This document shows, piece after piece, positions 8,011-16,639 of a stretch of 30,872 bases of DNA; positions within the stretch are counted from its first letter, which is position 1; the number at the start of each line of letters is the position of its first letter. The position numbers were made by a program, and so were the translations under genes. Source of the stretch: an uncultured bacterium (GTDB lineage Bacteria > Bacillota > Clostridia > Lachnospirales > Lachnospiraceae); assembly GCA_905214675.1 (NCBI GenBank), contig CAJMMS010000019.1, positions 1-30,872 of the forward strand, in the 5' to 3' direction. Below the pieces are notes generated by a model, which ran no database searches, was not told the origin of the DNA, and was given only the letters and a program-made list of their open reading frames with translations.

Positions 8011-9162
8011 TTATTTCACCCCCTGTACACTGCTGATCACATCCAGAAGCATCTCACGTTCTTCCTCATCCATATGTTCCCCGAGAAACGAACAGCAAAG
8101 TTCAAACGGGTCCAGTTCTTCGATCTTTCTGCTCTGTCTTTTGTACTCTGCTCTGCGCTCCCGCTCTCTGCGGATCTCAAGCAGATATGGAAATGCATTT
8201 CGCAGACGGTCTTTGAGGTCGATCACATCGAGATCTTCTTTGTCTGTGAGCACGACCGTGACATAATCTTCGCATGCCTGCGAAAGCACCTCCTGAAATT
8301 CTCCCTTTATCACACGCACCTGACGAAGCGGCGGAAGCGGAAGCACTTCCGTGGAAATATTTCCTTTTTCTTTCATCGTCACCATCACAATGCCTTTTTT
8401 CTGTCCGGCTTCACTGACCGAACAGGCAAGCGGTGTTCCGCAGTAACAATAATATTCGCTTCCTACTTTCATCGGTTTGTGGATATGTCCAAGTGCCGCA
8501 TAATCAAACACTTCCAGCACATCTGCTGAGATCTCATCGATATTTCCGACCGTGCGGATCTCGGAATCCATTCGCTCTACATCCTCCGCCTCTCTGCCGG
8601 ACGGAAGATAAAACTGATGGCTGACCAGAACATTTCGCTCTTTTGTATCGATATTTTCTCTTTCAATCAGAAGATGCAGTGCCTCGTTGTAGGAATGCTG
8701 CGTGCCGTCTTCCCGCGTGCCCGTGATCTGCCGCACCATCGACGGTTTCACAAACGGAAGCAGATAAAAATGGATATCGCCGTAAGCGTCCTGAAGCGTT
8801 ACTTTTTCGATATGCTCGTCCTTCGTGGTCGGCGGTGTGCCGATCATATAGACATTCTGCCTGGATAAAATGCTGCGAAAACAGTTCAGCCTGGCTGCAC
8901 TGTCATGATTGCCGCTGATGATCATCACCGGCATCTGTGGCATTTCTTCGGAAAGACTTTTCATAAAACTGTCAAAAATCTCCACTGCCTCCGCAGACGG
9001 AACAGCTTTGTCATAAATATCCCCTGCGATCACCATCGCATCCGGCTGCTGCTCTTTTGCCAGCCGGATGATCTGTTCAAAAATATATTCCTGGTCTTCC
9101 CGCAGATCGCGTTCGATCAGTTTCAGTCCGATATGCAGATCGGATAAATGAAAAAATTTCAT
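8011..9162 (-). CDS. sbcD: Exonuclease SbcCD subunit D (Mre11-like phosphoesterase)
   Basis: SbcD is the metal-dependent nuclease partner of SbcC. The 383-residue protein has the calcineurin-like phosphoesterase motifs in order: HLSDLHIG (D8, H10), AGDIYD near 47, SGNHDS near 83, VSHQFY near 180, and LGHIHK near 224, which together bind the two manganese ions. The C-terminal capping region ends near DVISSVQGVK. A GAGGGG ribosome binding site precedes the start. The gene is first of an sbcD-sbcC pair and follows the polyamine operon after an 84-base gap in which I see no terminator, so read-through from that operon is possible. Confidence 0.95.
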   Translation of the reverse strand: MKFFHLSDLHIGLKLIERDLREDQEYIFEQIIRLAKEQQPDAMVIAGDIYDKAVPSAEAVEIFDSFMKSLSEEMPQMPVMIISGNHDSAARLNCFRSILSRQNVYMIGTPPTTKDEHIEKVTLQDAYGDIHFYLLPFVKPSMVRQITGTREDGTQHSYNEALHLLIERENIDTKERNVLVSHQFYLPSGREAEDVERMDSEIRTVGNIDEISADVLEVFDYAALGHIHKPMKVGSEYYCYCGTPLACSVSEAGQKKGIVMVTMKEKGNISTEVLPLPPLRQVRVIKGEFQEVLSQACEDYVTVVLTDKEDLDVIDLKDRLRNAFPYLLEIRRERERRAEYKRQSRKIEELDPFELCCSFLGEHMDEEEREMLLDVISSVQGVK

Positions 9163-9246
9163 CTGCTCACCCCTCGTAAATCTTATCTTAGTTGGAGAAA
9201 ATTCCTCTTCTGTAAATGGTCAAGCAACAAATCTGTATTCTTTCTT

Positions 9247-10128
9247 CTATTTTTGCCCTGCAATGATTCCGTACATTTCCGGTCTGCGGTCACGGAACAG
9301 TCCCCATTCAAGACGCTTTGCTGCCAGATCATCCAGATTGTATTCTTCAATCAAAATCTCTTCCTGATCTCTGGAGGCTGTTTTTTTCAGTTCGCCGACC
9401 TCATCGGTCAAAAAAGAGGAACCGTAAAAAGTCAGCAACGATCTCTGACCGCCATTTTCTGTATTTGGCTCTACCACTTCTGTTCCAATGCGGTTCGCTG
9501 CGATCACCGGCATCAGATTGGCTGCTGCATGTCCCTGCATACAACGCCTCCAGTGCGGCATACTGTCGCATTCCAGGATCGGCTCCGAACCGATGGCAGT
9601 CGGGTAAAACAGAAGTTCTGCACCCTGAAGTGCCATGCATCTGGCACTTTCCGGGAACCACTGATCCCAGCAGATTCCGATACCGATTTTTCCGTATCTT
9701 GTGTTAAATACACGAAATCCGGTATCGCCCGGTGTAAAATAAAATTTTTCCTGATAATAGTGGTCGTCCGGGATATGTGTTTTGCGATAGATGCCGGAAA
9801 TCGTTCCGTCTGCATCAATGCATGCGATTGAATTATAAAGATTGTTGACTTCTTTTTCATAGAAGCTGACCGGAAGCACAACTCCCAGTTCTTTTGCCAG
9901 ACGCACTCCCATCTGTACTGCTTCGTTCTCTTCTGCCGTTTTTGCATAATGATAAAAATCATATCGTCTCTGCTGACAAAAATATTCCCTCTCGAAAAGC
10001 TCCGGCAGCAAAATGATATTTGCTCCTTCTGCTGCCGCTTCCCTGATCTTCTTTTCTGCTTTTTCCAGATTTTCCTGCAGCTCTGTGCTGCACTGCATCT
10101 GGATCGCCGCTGTTTTTACTTTTCTCAT
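9247..10128 (-). CDS. aguB: N-carbamoylputrescine amidase
   Basis: This enzyme hydrolyses N-carbamoylputrescine to putrescine, CO2 and ammonia. The 293-residue protein is a nitrilase-superfamily member with the Glu-Lys-Cys triad visible: E43 in LLPELFE, K116 in YRKTHIPDD and C153 in GIGICWDQWFPE. The MPHWRRCMQGHAAAN and ANRIGTE motifs match AguB. The start is ATG 10128, whose ATGA overlaps the aguA stop codon by four bases; the open frame continues upstream to 10236 but only inside aguA. It is the last gene of the polyamine operon. Confidence 0.94.
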   Translation of the reverse strand: MRKVKTAAIQMQCSTELQENLEKAEKKIREAAAEGANIILLPELFEREYFCQQRRYDFYHYAKTAEENEAVQMGVRLAKELGVVLPVSFYEKEVNNLYNSIACIDADGTISGIYRKTHIPDDHYYQEKFYFTPGDTGFRVFNTRYGKIGIGICWDQWFPESARCMALQGAELLFYPTAIGSEPILECDSMPHWRRCMQGHAAANLMPVIAANRIGTEVVEPNTENGGQRSLLTFYGSSFLTDEVGELKKTASRDQEEILIEEYNLDDLAAKRLEWGLFRDRRPEMYGIIAGQK

Positions 10129-11288
10129 TCTTTTTCTGCCTTTCCCTGTGGTATCTGCTGCGTGATACAGTGGATGTTTCCACCCCCGGTGAGAATGTCT
10201 CCTGCATACACCGGTATGATTTCTCTCTGCGGACATATGCTGTGCATGATCTCTGCTGCCCGGTGATCACTTTCTGCATTTTCTCCGCCAAAAGCCGGCA
10301 TGACAACTGCTCCGTTTGAAAAATAGAAGTTTACATAAGATGCCGCAAGGCGTTCGCCCACTTCTCTTGTATCTTCCCCTTCTTCAAATACATAGCCTTC
10401 CAGATCTTCCGGCGTAACGCAGACCGGAACGTCCGGGATCGGAAGTTTATGCACGGCGATCTTTCTGCCTTTTGCATCGGTCTGAGATTCCAGATACTGA
10501 AAAGTTTTCAGTGATAATGGATACTGCGGATCTTCCGGATCCTCCGTCCATGCCAGCACTACCTCGGCCGGGGCAACAAACGCACATACGTTATCTACAT
10601 GCTCGTTTGTCTCATCCATATAGATGCCTCTTGGCAGCCAGAGTACTTTTTCCGCTCCCAGATACGCCTTCAGTTTCTCTTCGATCTGTTCTTTGGAAAG
10701 CTGCGGGTTCCTGCCTTTGCTGAGCAGACAGGCTTCCGTCACCATGACCGTCCCTTCTCCGTCACTGTGAATGGAACCGCCTTCCAGCACAAAAGGTGCC
10801 GCATCGTAGCAGAAATATCCTTCTCTTTTGGCGAAATCCAGGGCAAACGCATCATCCAGCTTCCAGGATGCATACAGCCCATCCACCGTTCCGCCCCAGG
10901 CATTGAAGGACCAGTTCACTGCACGGACATTTTCACCTTTTCTGACAAACGTCGGTGCCATATCTCTTGCCCAGGCATCATCTGTTTCTGACTCAAAAAC
11001 AAATACCGGAAAATGTCTGCCCTCTGCGATGGCATCTTTATATTTTTCTTTCTGCTGTGCGGCAAATGCCTCTGCCCGTGCAAGAACCTTTTTCCCGGCA
11101 GCCAGATAAACCGGCTCACTTTTTGTAATTGCCTCCATGACTGCACAAAAAGCCCGCTCGGCATCTTTTGCATCCTTTTTCCAGGAACCCGGCCGCTGCG
11201 GCCAGATCATGATGCAGCCTTTATGTGGCTCATACTCTGCCGGCATATGATATCCGTCCGCAGACGGTGTTGTTCTGTTGTGTTCCAT
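10125..11288 (-). CDS. aguA: Agmatine deiminase
   Basis: AguA converts agmatine to N-carbamoylputrescine and ammonia. The 387-residue protein has the family pattern MPAEYEPHKGCIMIWPQRPGSW near the N terminus, FVLEGGSIHSDGEGT in the middle, and GGGNIHCITQQIP at the C terminus with the catalytic Cys near residue 374. The start is set at ATG 11288 because AGGAGG lies 6-7 bases upstream; an in-frame ATG at 11327 has no such site. It follows nspC after 62 bases and overlaps aguB by four bases. The pair makes putrescine from agmatine without urea. Confidence 0.95.
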   Translation of the reverse strand: MEHNRTTPSADGYHMPAEYEPHKGCIMIWPQRPGSWKKDAKDAERAFCAVMEAITKSEPVYLAAGKKVLARAEAFAAQQKEKYKDAIAEGRHFPVFVFESETDDAWARDMAPTFVRKGENVRAVNWSFNAWGGTVDGLYASWKLDDAFALDFAKREGYFCYDAAPFVLEGGSIHSDGEGTVMVTEACLLSKGRNPQLSKEQIEEKLKAYLGAEKVLWLPRGIYMDETNEHVDNVCAFVAPAEVVLAWTEDPEDPQYPLSLKTFQYLESQTDAKGRKIAVHKLPIPDVPVCVTPEDLEGYVFEEGEDTREVGERLAASYVNFYFSNGAVVMPAFGGENAESDHRAAEIMHSICPQREIIPVYAGDILTGGGNIHCITQQIPQGKAEKE

Positions 11289-11350
11289 CGTATCCTCCTT
11301 TGGAATCTGCGGTGCTGTCGCTTGCAAGTCTCATATGCGTTCGATTTGAA

Positions 11351-12499
11351 TTACAGACGCATTTTAAAATCGTCATAGCCAAATTCTTTTACCATTTCCA
11401 CACTTCCGTCTTCTTTTAAAAGTGCGATTCCCGGAAGCGGCATTCCGTTAAAGGTATTGTTTTTTACCATGGAATAGATCGCCATATCTTCAAAGACCAG
11501 ACGATCCCCGATACAGATCGGCTGCTCAAAACTGTAGTCCCCGATCACATCCCCGGCAAGACAGGTCATCGAAGAGAGGCGATACGTGTACTGTTTTTCC
11601 CCTGCTTCAAATCCTTTTGCAAGCGGCGGGCGGTACGGCATCTCCAGCACATCCGGCATATGGCAGGCTGCCGATGCATCGAGGATCAGGATATCCATAT
11701 CGTTGTGCACGATGTCCATCACTTCCGTCACAAGATAACCGGCATTTAAAGCAATCGCTTCTCCAGGCTCCAGATAAACTTCCACCTGATAGGTTTCTCT
11801 GATATAACGGATCAGTTTTTTCAGGGTTTCTATCTGATAATCTTTCCTTGTGATATGATGACCTCCGCCCATATTCAGCCATTTCATCTGGTGCAGATAT
11901 TTCCCGAATTTCTTTTCAAATGCCTGAAACGTCGTGACGAGATCGTCTGCATTCTGCTCGCATAATGTATGAAAATGAAGCCCTTCCACACCGTCAAGCA
12001 GATCTTCCCGAAACTGTTCTTCCGTCACACCAAGTCTGGAAGCATAGCCGCACGGATCATAGATCTCATGTCCTTCCTGCGTGGAACACTGCGGATTGAC
12101 GCGGATGCCGACACTGACTGCTTTTTTATCTTCCCGCACCTTTGCACTTTCTCTGCACATGTTTTTATATTTCTCATACTGTGCAAAGGAATTGAAAATG
12201 ATATGGTCGCAGATCTGCACCAGTTCTTCCATATCTTTTTCTTTATACGCCGGGGCAAAAACATGGTTTTCTTTTCCCATCTCTTCATATCCAAGTCTTG
12301 CCTCATACAGTCCGCTCGCTGTTGTTCCGCTGATATACTGACCGATCATCGGATACAGGCTGTACATGGAAAATGCTTTCTGGGCGAGCAGGATATGACA
12401 GCCGCACTCCTGCTCAAGATCCGAAAGAATCTCCAGATTTTTTCTGATTTTGCCTTCATCCACAACATAGCACGGTGTCGGCAGATCTTTCCACATCAT
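11351..12499 (-). CDS. nspC: Carboxynorspermidine/carboxyspermidine decarboxylase
   Basis: NspC is a PLP-dependent fold-III decarboxylase that removes CO2 from carboxyspermidine (or carboxynorspermidine) to give spermidine (or norspermidine). The 382-residue protein has the PLP lysine K41 in LLAQKAFSMY, the HFHTLCEQNADDL motif, a Gly-rich NMGGGHHIT loop, and EPGEAIALNAGYLV. Two adjacent ATG codons (12499 and 12496) overlap the stop of the upstream dehydrogenase gene (ATGA). No strong ribosome binding site is seen, so translation probably depends on coupling. Putrescine as the aminopropyl acceptor is inferred from the neighbouring putrescine-forming genes. Confidence 0.94.
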   Translation of the reverse strand: MMWKDLPTPCYVVDEGKIRKNLEILSDLEQECGCHILLAQKAFSMYSLYPMIGQYISGTTASGLYEARLGYEEMGKENHVFAPAYKEKDMEELVQICDHIIFNSFAQYEKYKNMCRESAKVREDKKAVSVGIRVNPQCSTQEGHEIYDPCGYASRLGVTEEQFREDLLDGVEGLHFHTLCEQNADDLVTTFQAFEKKFGKYLHQMKWLNMGGGHHITRKDYQIETLKKLIRYIRETYQVEVYLEPGEAIALNAGYLVTEVMDIVHNDMDILILDASAACHMPDVLEMPYRPPLAKGFEAGEKQYTYRLSSMTCLAGDVIGDYSFEQPICIGDRLVFEDMAIYSMVKNNTFNGMPLPGIALLKEDGSVEMVKEFGYDDFKMRL

Positions 12500-13755
12500 T
12501 CTACTGTCTGCGGATTTTCATCCACAACCCATGGCAGTCCGTACTGATTCAGCATATCCATAAATGGATCCGGGTCAAATTCTTCGATGTTGAACACACC
12601 ATCTTTGTCCCATACCTTATCCACTACAAGTGATGCTCCGATCATCGCCGGCACTCCGGTTGTATAGGAAATTGCCTGAGATCCGACTTCTTTATAACAT
12701 TCCTGATGATCACATACATTGTAAATATAAATGGTCTTTTCTTTTCCGTCTTTCTTTCCGGTGAAAATACAGCCAATGTTTGTCTTTCCGACGGTACGAG
12801 GTCCAAGAGATGCCGGATCTGGAAGCAGTGCCTTCAAGAACTGGATTGGCACAATTTCTTTTCCTTCGTACAAAATCGGCGAAGTGGAAAGCATACCCAC
12901 ATTTTCCAGACATTTCATGTGTGTCAGATAGCTCTGTCCAAAGGTCATAAAGAAACGGATGCGTTTTACACCCGGAACATTTTTTGCCAGAGATTCGATC
13001 TCTTCATGATGAAGCAGATACATATCTTTCTCGCCGACCTGCGGGAAATTATATTCTCTTTTGATCTCCATCGGCTCAGTCTCTACCCAGTGACCGTTCT
13101 CCCAGTAAGAACCATTTGCGGACACTTCACGCAGATTGATCTCCGGATTAAAATTGGTGGCAAACGGATAGCCATGGTCGCCGCCATTGCAGTCGAGAAT
13201 ATCAATTGTCTCGATCTCATCAAAATAATGTTTCAGTGCATAAGCGGCAAAGACACTGGTGACACCTGGATCAAAGCCACTTCCGAGAAGTGCCGTGATG
13301 CCTGCTTCTTTAAACTTTTCCTGATAAGCCCACTGCCAGGAATAATCAAAATATGCGGTAAATCCTGCTTCTTTGCAGCGTTTCTCATAAATTTCACGCC
13401 ACTGTTTGTCGTCGGTATCTTCCGGCTCATAATTGGCGGTATCAATATAATCCACCTTGCATGCCAGACACGCATCCATGATCGTCAGATCCTGATACGG
13501 CAATGCCACATTTAAAACAGCATCCGGCTGATAAGATTTGATCAGTGCGATCAGTTCTTCCACCTTATCGGCATCCACCTGTGCCGTTGTGATCTTTGTT
13601 TCTGTTGTATTCTCCAGTTTTTCTTTCAGTGCATCACATTTTGCCTTTGTTCTGCTGGCAATACAGATTTCAGAAAATGTTTTGCTGTTCTGACAGCATT
13701 TGTGGATCGCAACTCCTGCAACTCCGCCGCATCCGATGATCAGTAATCTTCCCAT
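12496..13755 (-). CDS. Carboxynorspermidine/carboxyspermidine dehydrogenase (saccharopine dehydrogenase family)
   Basis: This enzyme condenses a diamine with aspartate semialdehyde and reduces the imine with NADPH, giving carboxyspermidine from putrescine. The 419-residue protein starts with a Rossmann motif LLIIGCGGVAG (8-14). It has the long saccharopine dehydrogenase-like C-terminal domain with YFDYSWQWAYQEKFKEAG and LLGSGFDPGVTSVFAAYALKHYFDE. The order next to nspC is the hallmark of the alternative spermidine pathway and makes lysine metabolism unlikely. AAGGAGA precedes the start; the 3' end overlaps nspC by four bases. A Lys1-type saccharopine dehydrogenase name may appear in automatic annotation. 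Confidence 0.92.
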   Translation of the reverse strand: MGRLLIIGCGGVAGVAIHKCCQNSKTFSEICIASRTKAKCDALKEKLENTTETKITTAQVDADKVEELIALIKSYQPDAVLNVALPYQDLTIMDACLACKVDYIDTANYEPEDTDDKQWREIYEKRCKEAGFTAYFDYSWQWAYQEKFKEAGITALLGSGFDPGVTSVFAAYALKHYFDEIETIDILDCNGGDHGYPFATNFNPEINLREVSANGSYWENGHWVETEPMEIKREYNFPQVGEKDMYLLHHEEIESLAKNVPGVKRIRFFMTFGQSYLTHMKCLENVGMLSTSPILYEGKEIVPIQFLKALLPDPASLGPRTVGKTNIGCIFTGKKDGKEKTIYIYNVCDHQECYKEVGSQAISYTTGVPAMIGASLVVDKVWDKDGVFNIEEFDPDPFMDMLNQYGLPWVVDENPQTVE

Positions 13756-13782
13756 AGTAAAATCTCCTTTTCTTTTTGATTT

Positions 13783-14646
13783 TTATTTCTTACGGCCTTC
13801 CTCTTCTTCCAGCATATCTTCTACATATTTGGGAAGCATAAAAGCTCCCTTGTGAAGATTGGTCGTATAATACCAGGTTTCTATCTTCCGCTCTTTCCAG
13901 CGTTTTGCATCCAGATGCTCCAGCGGATGATATTTTTTGGATGCAAACCCAAACAGCCAGTACCCGGAGGAACAGGTCGGAATGTGTGCCTGATAGACAC
14001 GGCTTATCGGGAAACTGTGGCTTGCCTTCCGGTGCATCACCCGGCAGGATTCTTCGTCTTCATCATAAAACGGACTTCCGTGCTGATAGACCATGATGCC
14101 GTCTTCTTTGAGGGCACGGTAACAGTTCCCATAAAATTCTTTTGTAAAAAGTCCGGCATTATGTCCGAGCGGATCGATCGCATCGTTGATGATCAGATCA
14201 TATTCATTATGACGCAGACGCAAGAATTTCAGCCCGTCCTCATAATAAACACTGACTCTTTTATCTGCCAGTCCGCAGGCATTGTCCGGGAAAAATTCTT
14301 TACAGACCTCCACAAAAACACGGTCCGGCTCTACCACATCAATTTTTTCGATTTCTTCATAATAGCTCAGCTCTCTTGCCACACCGCCGTCCCCGCCGCC
14401 GATCACCAGGACATTTTTTACATGCGGATGAACCGCCATCGGCACATGGACGATCATCTCGTCATAAATAAATTCATCTTTTTCTGAAAATACAATGCTT
14501 CCGTCCGCACTTAAAAAACGTCCGAACTCATCTGAATCAAACACATCAATGCGTTGAAATTCCGTCTGCAGACCAAAAAGCTGTTTCTGGACTTTTACCG
14601 AAACTTTTACTTTTTCTGTCTGATAATCCGAAAACCAAAGCTCCAT
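13783..14646 (-). CDS. speE: Spermidine synthase-like aminopropyltransferase
   Basis: The 287-residue protein matches SpeE, which moves an aminopropyl group from decarboxylated S-adenosylmethionine to putrescine. Visible features are ELWFSDYQT at the start, the QRIDVFDSDEFGR strand, the nucleotide-binding VIGGGDGGVARE (GGGDGG 83-88), E107 in VVEPD, D137 in YYEDG, and the gate motif NDAIDPLG (D155, D158), a variant of the common DSxDPxGP. GGAGGG precedes the ATG. It follows speA after 42 bases. No SpeD (AdoMet decarboxylase) gene is in the window, and the same operon holds the AdoMet-independent route. The true amino-group donor or acceptor may therefore differ from the classical enzyme. Confidence 0.88.
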   Translation of the reverse strand: MELWFSDYQTEKVKVSVKVQKQLFGLQTEFQRIDVFDSDEFGRFLSADGSIVFSEKDEFIYDEMIVHVPMAVHPHVKNVLVIGGGDGGVARELSYYEEIEKIDVVEPDRVFVEVCKEFFPDNACGLADKRVSVYYEDGLKFLRLRHNEYDLIINDAIDPLGHNAGLFTKEFYGNCYRALKEDGIMVYQHGSPFYDEDEESCRVMHRKASHSFPISRVYQAHIPTCSSGYWLFGFASKKYHPLEHLDAKRWKERKIETWYYTTNLHKGAFMLPKYVEDMLEEEEGRKK

Positions 14647-14688
14647 CCTTTTCCCTCCATCTGCCTTGCAAAAACAGGCTTTTCGCTT

Positions 14689-16143
14689 TTATTTTCCGCT
14701 CAGCACATATAAATATTCTACCTCTGCATCCTGCATTCCCTGCATGGAGCAGCCCTTTTCTTTTGCATAAATAATATAATCAATGATCTCCTGCGTGATC
14801 AGTTCCCCCGGTGCAAGGATCGGGATCCCAGGCGGATAGCACATCACAAATTCACTGCAGATCATACCCTTTGTCTCCCGGATCGGAACGGCTTTCTTTT
14901 CTGCATAAAAAGCAGTCTGCGGGGATACCAGGACGGTCGGCTTGATGTACTCGGCACCCGGCATTTTCTCCAGGTCTTTCGCATAAAGCCGTTTGATATC
15001 CGCCAGTGCTCCCACCAGGCGCTCGATATCTTGAATACGGTCTCCGATGGAAATATACGCCAGGATATTTGCAATATCTCCAAGCTCGATCTGAATGTCA
15101 TATTCATCTCGCAGCAGATCATAAACTTCAATGCCGGCAAGGCCGATATCTCTTGTATATACGGAAAGTTTTGTCACATCAAAATCATAGACACTTCCGC
15201 CGTTGATCATGTCTTTGCCGTAAGCATAAAAATCGCCGATCGAATTGATCTCTTCTCTTGCATATTCTGCCATGCGGCTCACTTTATCAAAAGACTCCCG
15301 TCCACGCAGTGCCAGATTTCTCCTGGAAATATCCAGACTGGAGATCAGCAGATAGGAAGCACTTGTTGTCTGTGTAAGATTTATTATCTGACTTACATAT
15401 TCCCAGTTTACGTTTTTTCCGGTAAGGAGCAGAGAACTCTGTGTCAGGCTTCCACCGGATTTATGCATGGACACCGAAGCCATATCTGCCCCGGCATCCA
15501 TGGCACAGACCGGAAGATCACTGCCAAAATACAGATGCGTGCCATGTGCCTCATCCGCCAGCACCAGCATACCGTGCTCATGTGCCACCTTCACGATCGC
15601 ACGCAGATCCGAACAGATTCCGTAATAGGTCGGATTGTTTACAAAAACCGCCGTGGCATCCGGATTCTCACGGATCGCCCTTTCCACCTCAGAAACCTGC
15701 ATTCCGAGTGATATCCCCAGTTTTGTATCCACTTCCGGATTGACATACACCGGAACAGCACCGCACAATACCAGTGCATTGATCACGCTTTTGTGTACAT
15801 TTCGCGGCAGAATGATCTTGTCCCCTGCCTTACAGCAGGAAAGCACCATTCCCTGCACGGAAGAAGTCGTTCCTCCGACCATAAAAAAAGCATGATCCGC
15901 ACGGAATGCTTCCGCTGCCAGCTCTTCTGCCTCTTTGATCACAGAAACCGGATGACAGAGGTTGTCCAGCGGTTTCATGGAATTGACATCCAGACTGACA
16001 CATTTTTCCCCCAGAAGATCCGCAAGTTCCGGATTTCCTCTTCCACGTTTGTGCCCAGGTACATCAAACGGCACAACTCTTCTTCTTTTTAAACGCTCCA
16101 GGGCCTCGCAGACCGGAGCATGCATCTGTTTGTTTCGATTCAT
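14689..16143 (-). CDS. speA: Arginine decarboxylase, short fold-I type
   Basis: The product (484 residues) belongs to the PLP-dependent Orn/Lys/Arg decarboxylase group without the N-terminal wing domain, like the short Bacillus-type SpeA. It has FDVPGHKRGRG near 27-36, the MVGGTTSSVQGM phosphate-binding loop, D197 in VLADEAHGTH, and the PLP lysine K228 in SVSMHKSGGS. Arginine as substrate is inferred from aguA and aguB in the same operon; lysine or ornithine cannot be excluded from sequence alone. The start is placed at ATG 16143 because GGAG (inside a longer frame from 16155) is correctly spaced for it, whereas ATG 16155 lacks a ribosome binding site. It is the first gene of the polyamine operon. 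Confidence 0.9.
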   Translation of the reverse strand: MNRNKQMHAPVCEALERLKRRRVVPFDVPGHKRGRGNPELADLLGEKCVSLDVNSMKPLDNLCHPVSVIKEAEELAAEAFRADHAFFMVGGTTSSVQGMVLSCCKAGDKIILPRNVHKSVINALVLCGAVPVYVNPEVDTKLGISLGMQVSEVERAIRENPDATAVFVNNPTYYGICSDLRAIVKVAHEHGMLVLADEAHGTHLYFGSDLPVCAMDAGADMASVSMHKSGGSLTQSSLLLTGKNVNWEYVSQIINLTQTTSASYLLISSLDISRRNLALRGRESFDKVSRMAEYAREEINSIGDFYAYGKDMINGGSVYDFDVTKLSVYTRDIGLAGIEVYDLLRDEYDIQIELGDIANILAYISIGDRIQDIERLVGALADIKRLYAKDLEKMPGAEYIKPTVLVSPQTAFYAEKKAVPIRETKGMICSEFVMCYPPGIPILAPGELITQEIIDYIIYAKEKGCSMQGMQDAEVEYLYVLSGK

Positions 16144-16174
16144 TTTCTTCTCCATTCATAGCACATGATAATTC

Positions 16175-16217
16175 AAGAATGCCTCTGGCATTCTTGCTGC
16201 GAGGTGCACGTCCTCGC
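16175..16217. repeat. Paired palindromes of an apparent interspersed repeat
   Basis: Two hairpins lie side by side: AAGAATGCC-TCT-GGCATTCTT (16175-16195, perfect 9-bp stem) and GCGAGG-TGCACGT-CCTCGC (16199-16217). On the plus strand the second is followed by GGAGCG and seven T residues, so it could stop plus-strand transcripts. Sixteen bases of the first hairpin (AAGAATGCCTCTGGCA) recur at 25447-25462, which suggests a dispersed repeat family in this genome. Confidence 0.55.
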
Positions 16218-16224
16218 GGAGCGT

Positions 16225-16266
16225 TTTTTTACTTTACAGGAAAGCAATTTCCTGTAAAGTAAAAAA
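16225..16266. repeat. 19-bp perfect hairpin between the structured RNA and speA
   Basis: A perfect 13-bp inverted repeat, ACTTTACAGGAAA (16231-16243) against TTTCCTGTAAAGT (16248-16260) with loop GCAA, is lengthened to 19 bp by flanking T and A runs. It can form on either strand and works as a bidirectional terminator candidate. On the minus strand its 5' arm is also the U-run of the terminator at 16266-16290, so the two structures share bases. Confidence 0.7.
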
Positions 16267-16290
16267 GACAGGTGAAACCCTCACCTGTCT
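16266..16290 (-). terminator. Intrinsic terminator of the structured RNA
   Basis: AGACAGGTGA and TCACCTGTCT form a perfect 10-bp stem with a 5-base loop, followed on the minus strand by six U residues (16261-16266). It is a textbook rho-independent terminator. It lies about 120 bases before the speA start codon. Confidence 0.85.
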
Positions 16291-16350
16291 CTAAATGTCT
16301 TATGATAGCTCTACTTTGTGTTTTATTCTTACATCCGCAAAAACTATTTC
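16291..16350 (-). other. Unpaired 3' tail of the structured RNA
   Basis: About 60 bases separate the closing helix from the terminator stem. The stretch is A-rich and I see no strong helix or start codon with a ribosome binding site in it. It could be a single-stranded binding platform or the switching region of an attenuator. Confidence 0.35.
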
Positions 16351-16639
16351 CAGAGTCTGTCGTTGGCATCCCACCAGCAAATATTTGCAATCCTACTCTT
16401 TATTGACCATTTCACAAGTGATGTTTTATTCTGAGAATCTGCATTCCCAGACAAAAGACTTATAAAATTTAGCTTTTAACTAAATCAATAACGCGGTCTC
16501 TCACCGCAATCGGCAGCTGCCCCGCCTGTCCGTATGGGCTTAACCAATCACTTGGTGGGCAAATATTTGCATGAAAATCATTTCTGCTTCATGTATTAGA
16601 TGCCAGGGTCAAAAGACTTTTGACTCTGATATCGTTTTC

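Larger units (their letters stand above)
16266..16633 (-). ncRNA. Unrecognised large structured RNA upstream of the polyamine operon
   Basis: This ~370-nt transcript unit has its own promoter and terminator and no convincing reading frame. By eye it folds as one nested set of helices. The pairs are 16622-16628 with 16351-16357 (7 bp), 16599-16605 with 16364-16370 (7 bp), 16554-16559 with 16371-16376 (6 bp), 16547-16553 with 16416-16422 (7 bp), and 16527-16532 with 16448-16453 (6 bp, one GU). Local hairpins are at 16570-16593, 16493-16507 (GCGGT-GAGAG-ACCGC) and 16468-16484. The 12-base palindrome GCAAATATTTGC occurs twice, at 16559-16570 and 16377-16388, next to each strand of the CCCACC helix. 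I could not match it to RNase P, tmRNA, SRP, 6S, T-box or common riboswitch signatures. It may be a free-standing RNA or the 5' leader of speA. Confidence 0.7.

Noticed and set aside
16485..16510. T-box-like ACCGCG in the structured RNA
   Set aside because: The full T-box sequence (AGGGTGGNACCGCG) is absent and the bases form a local GCGGT/ACCGC hairpin instead.
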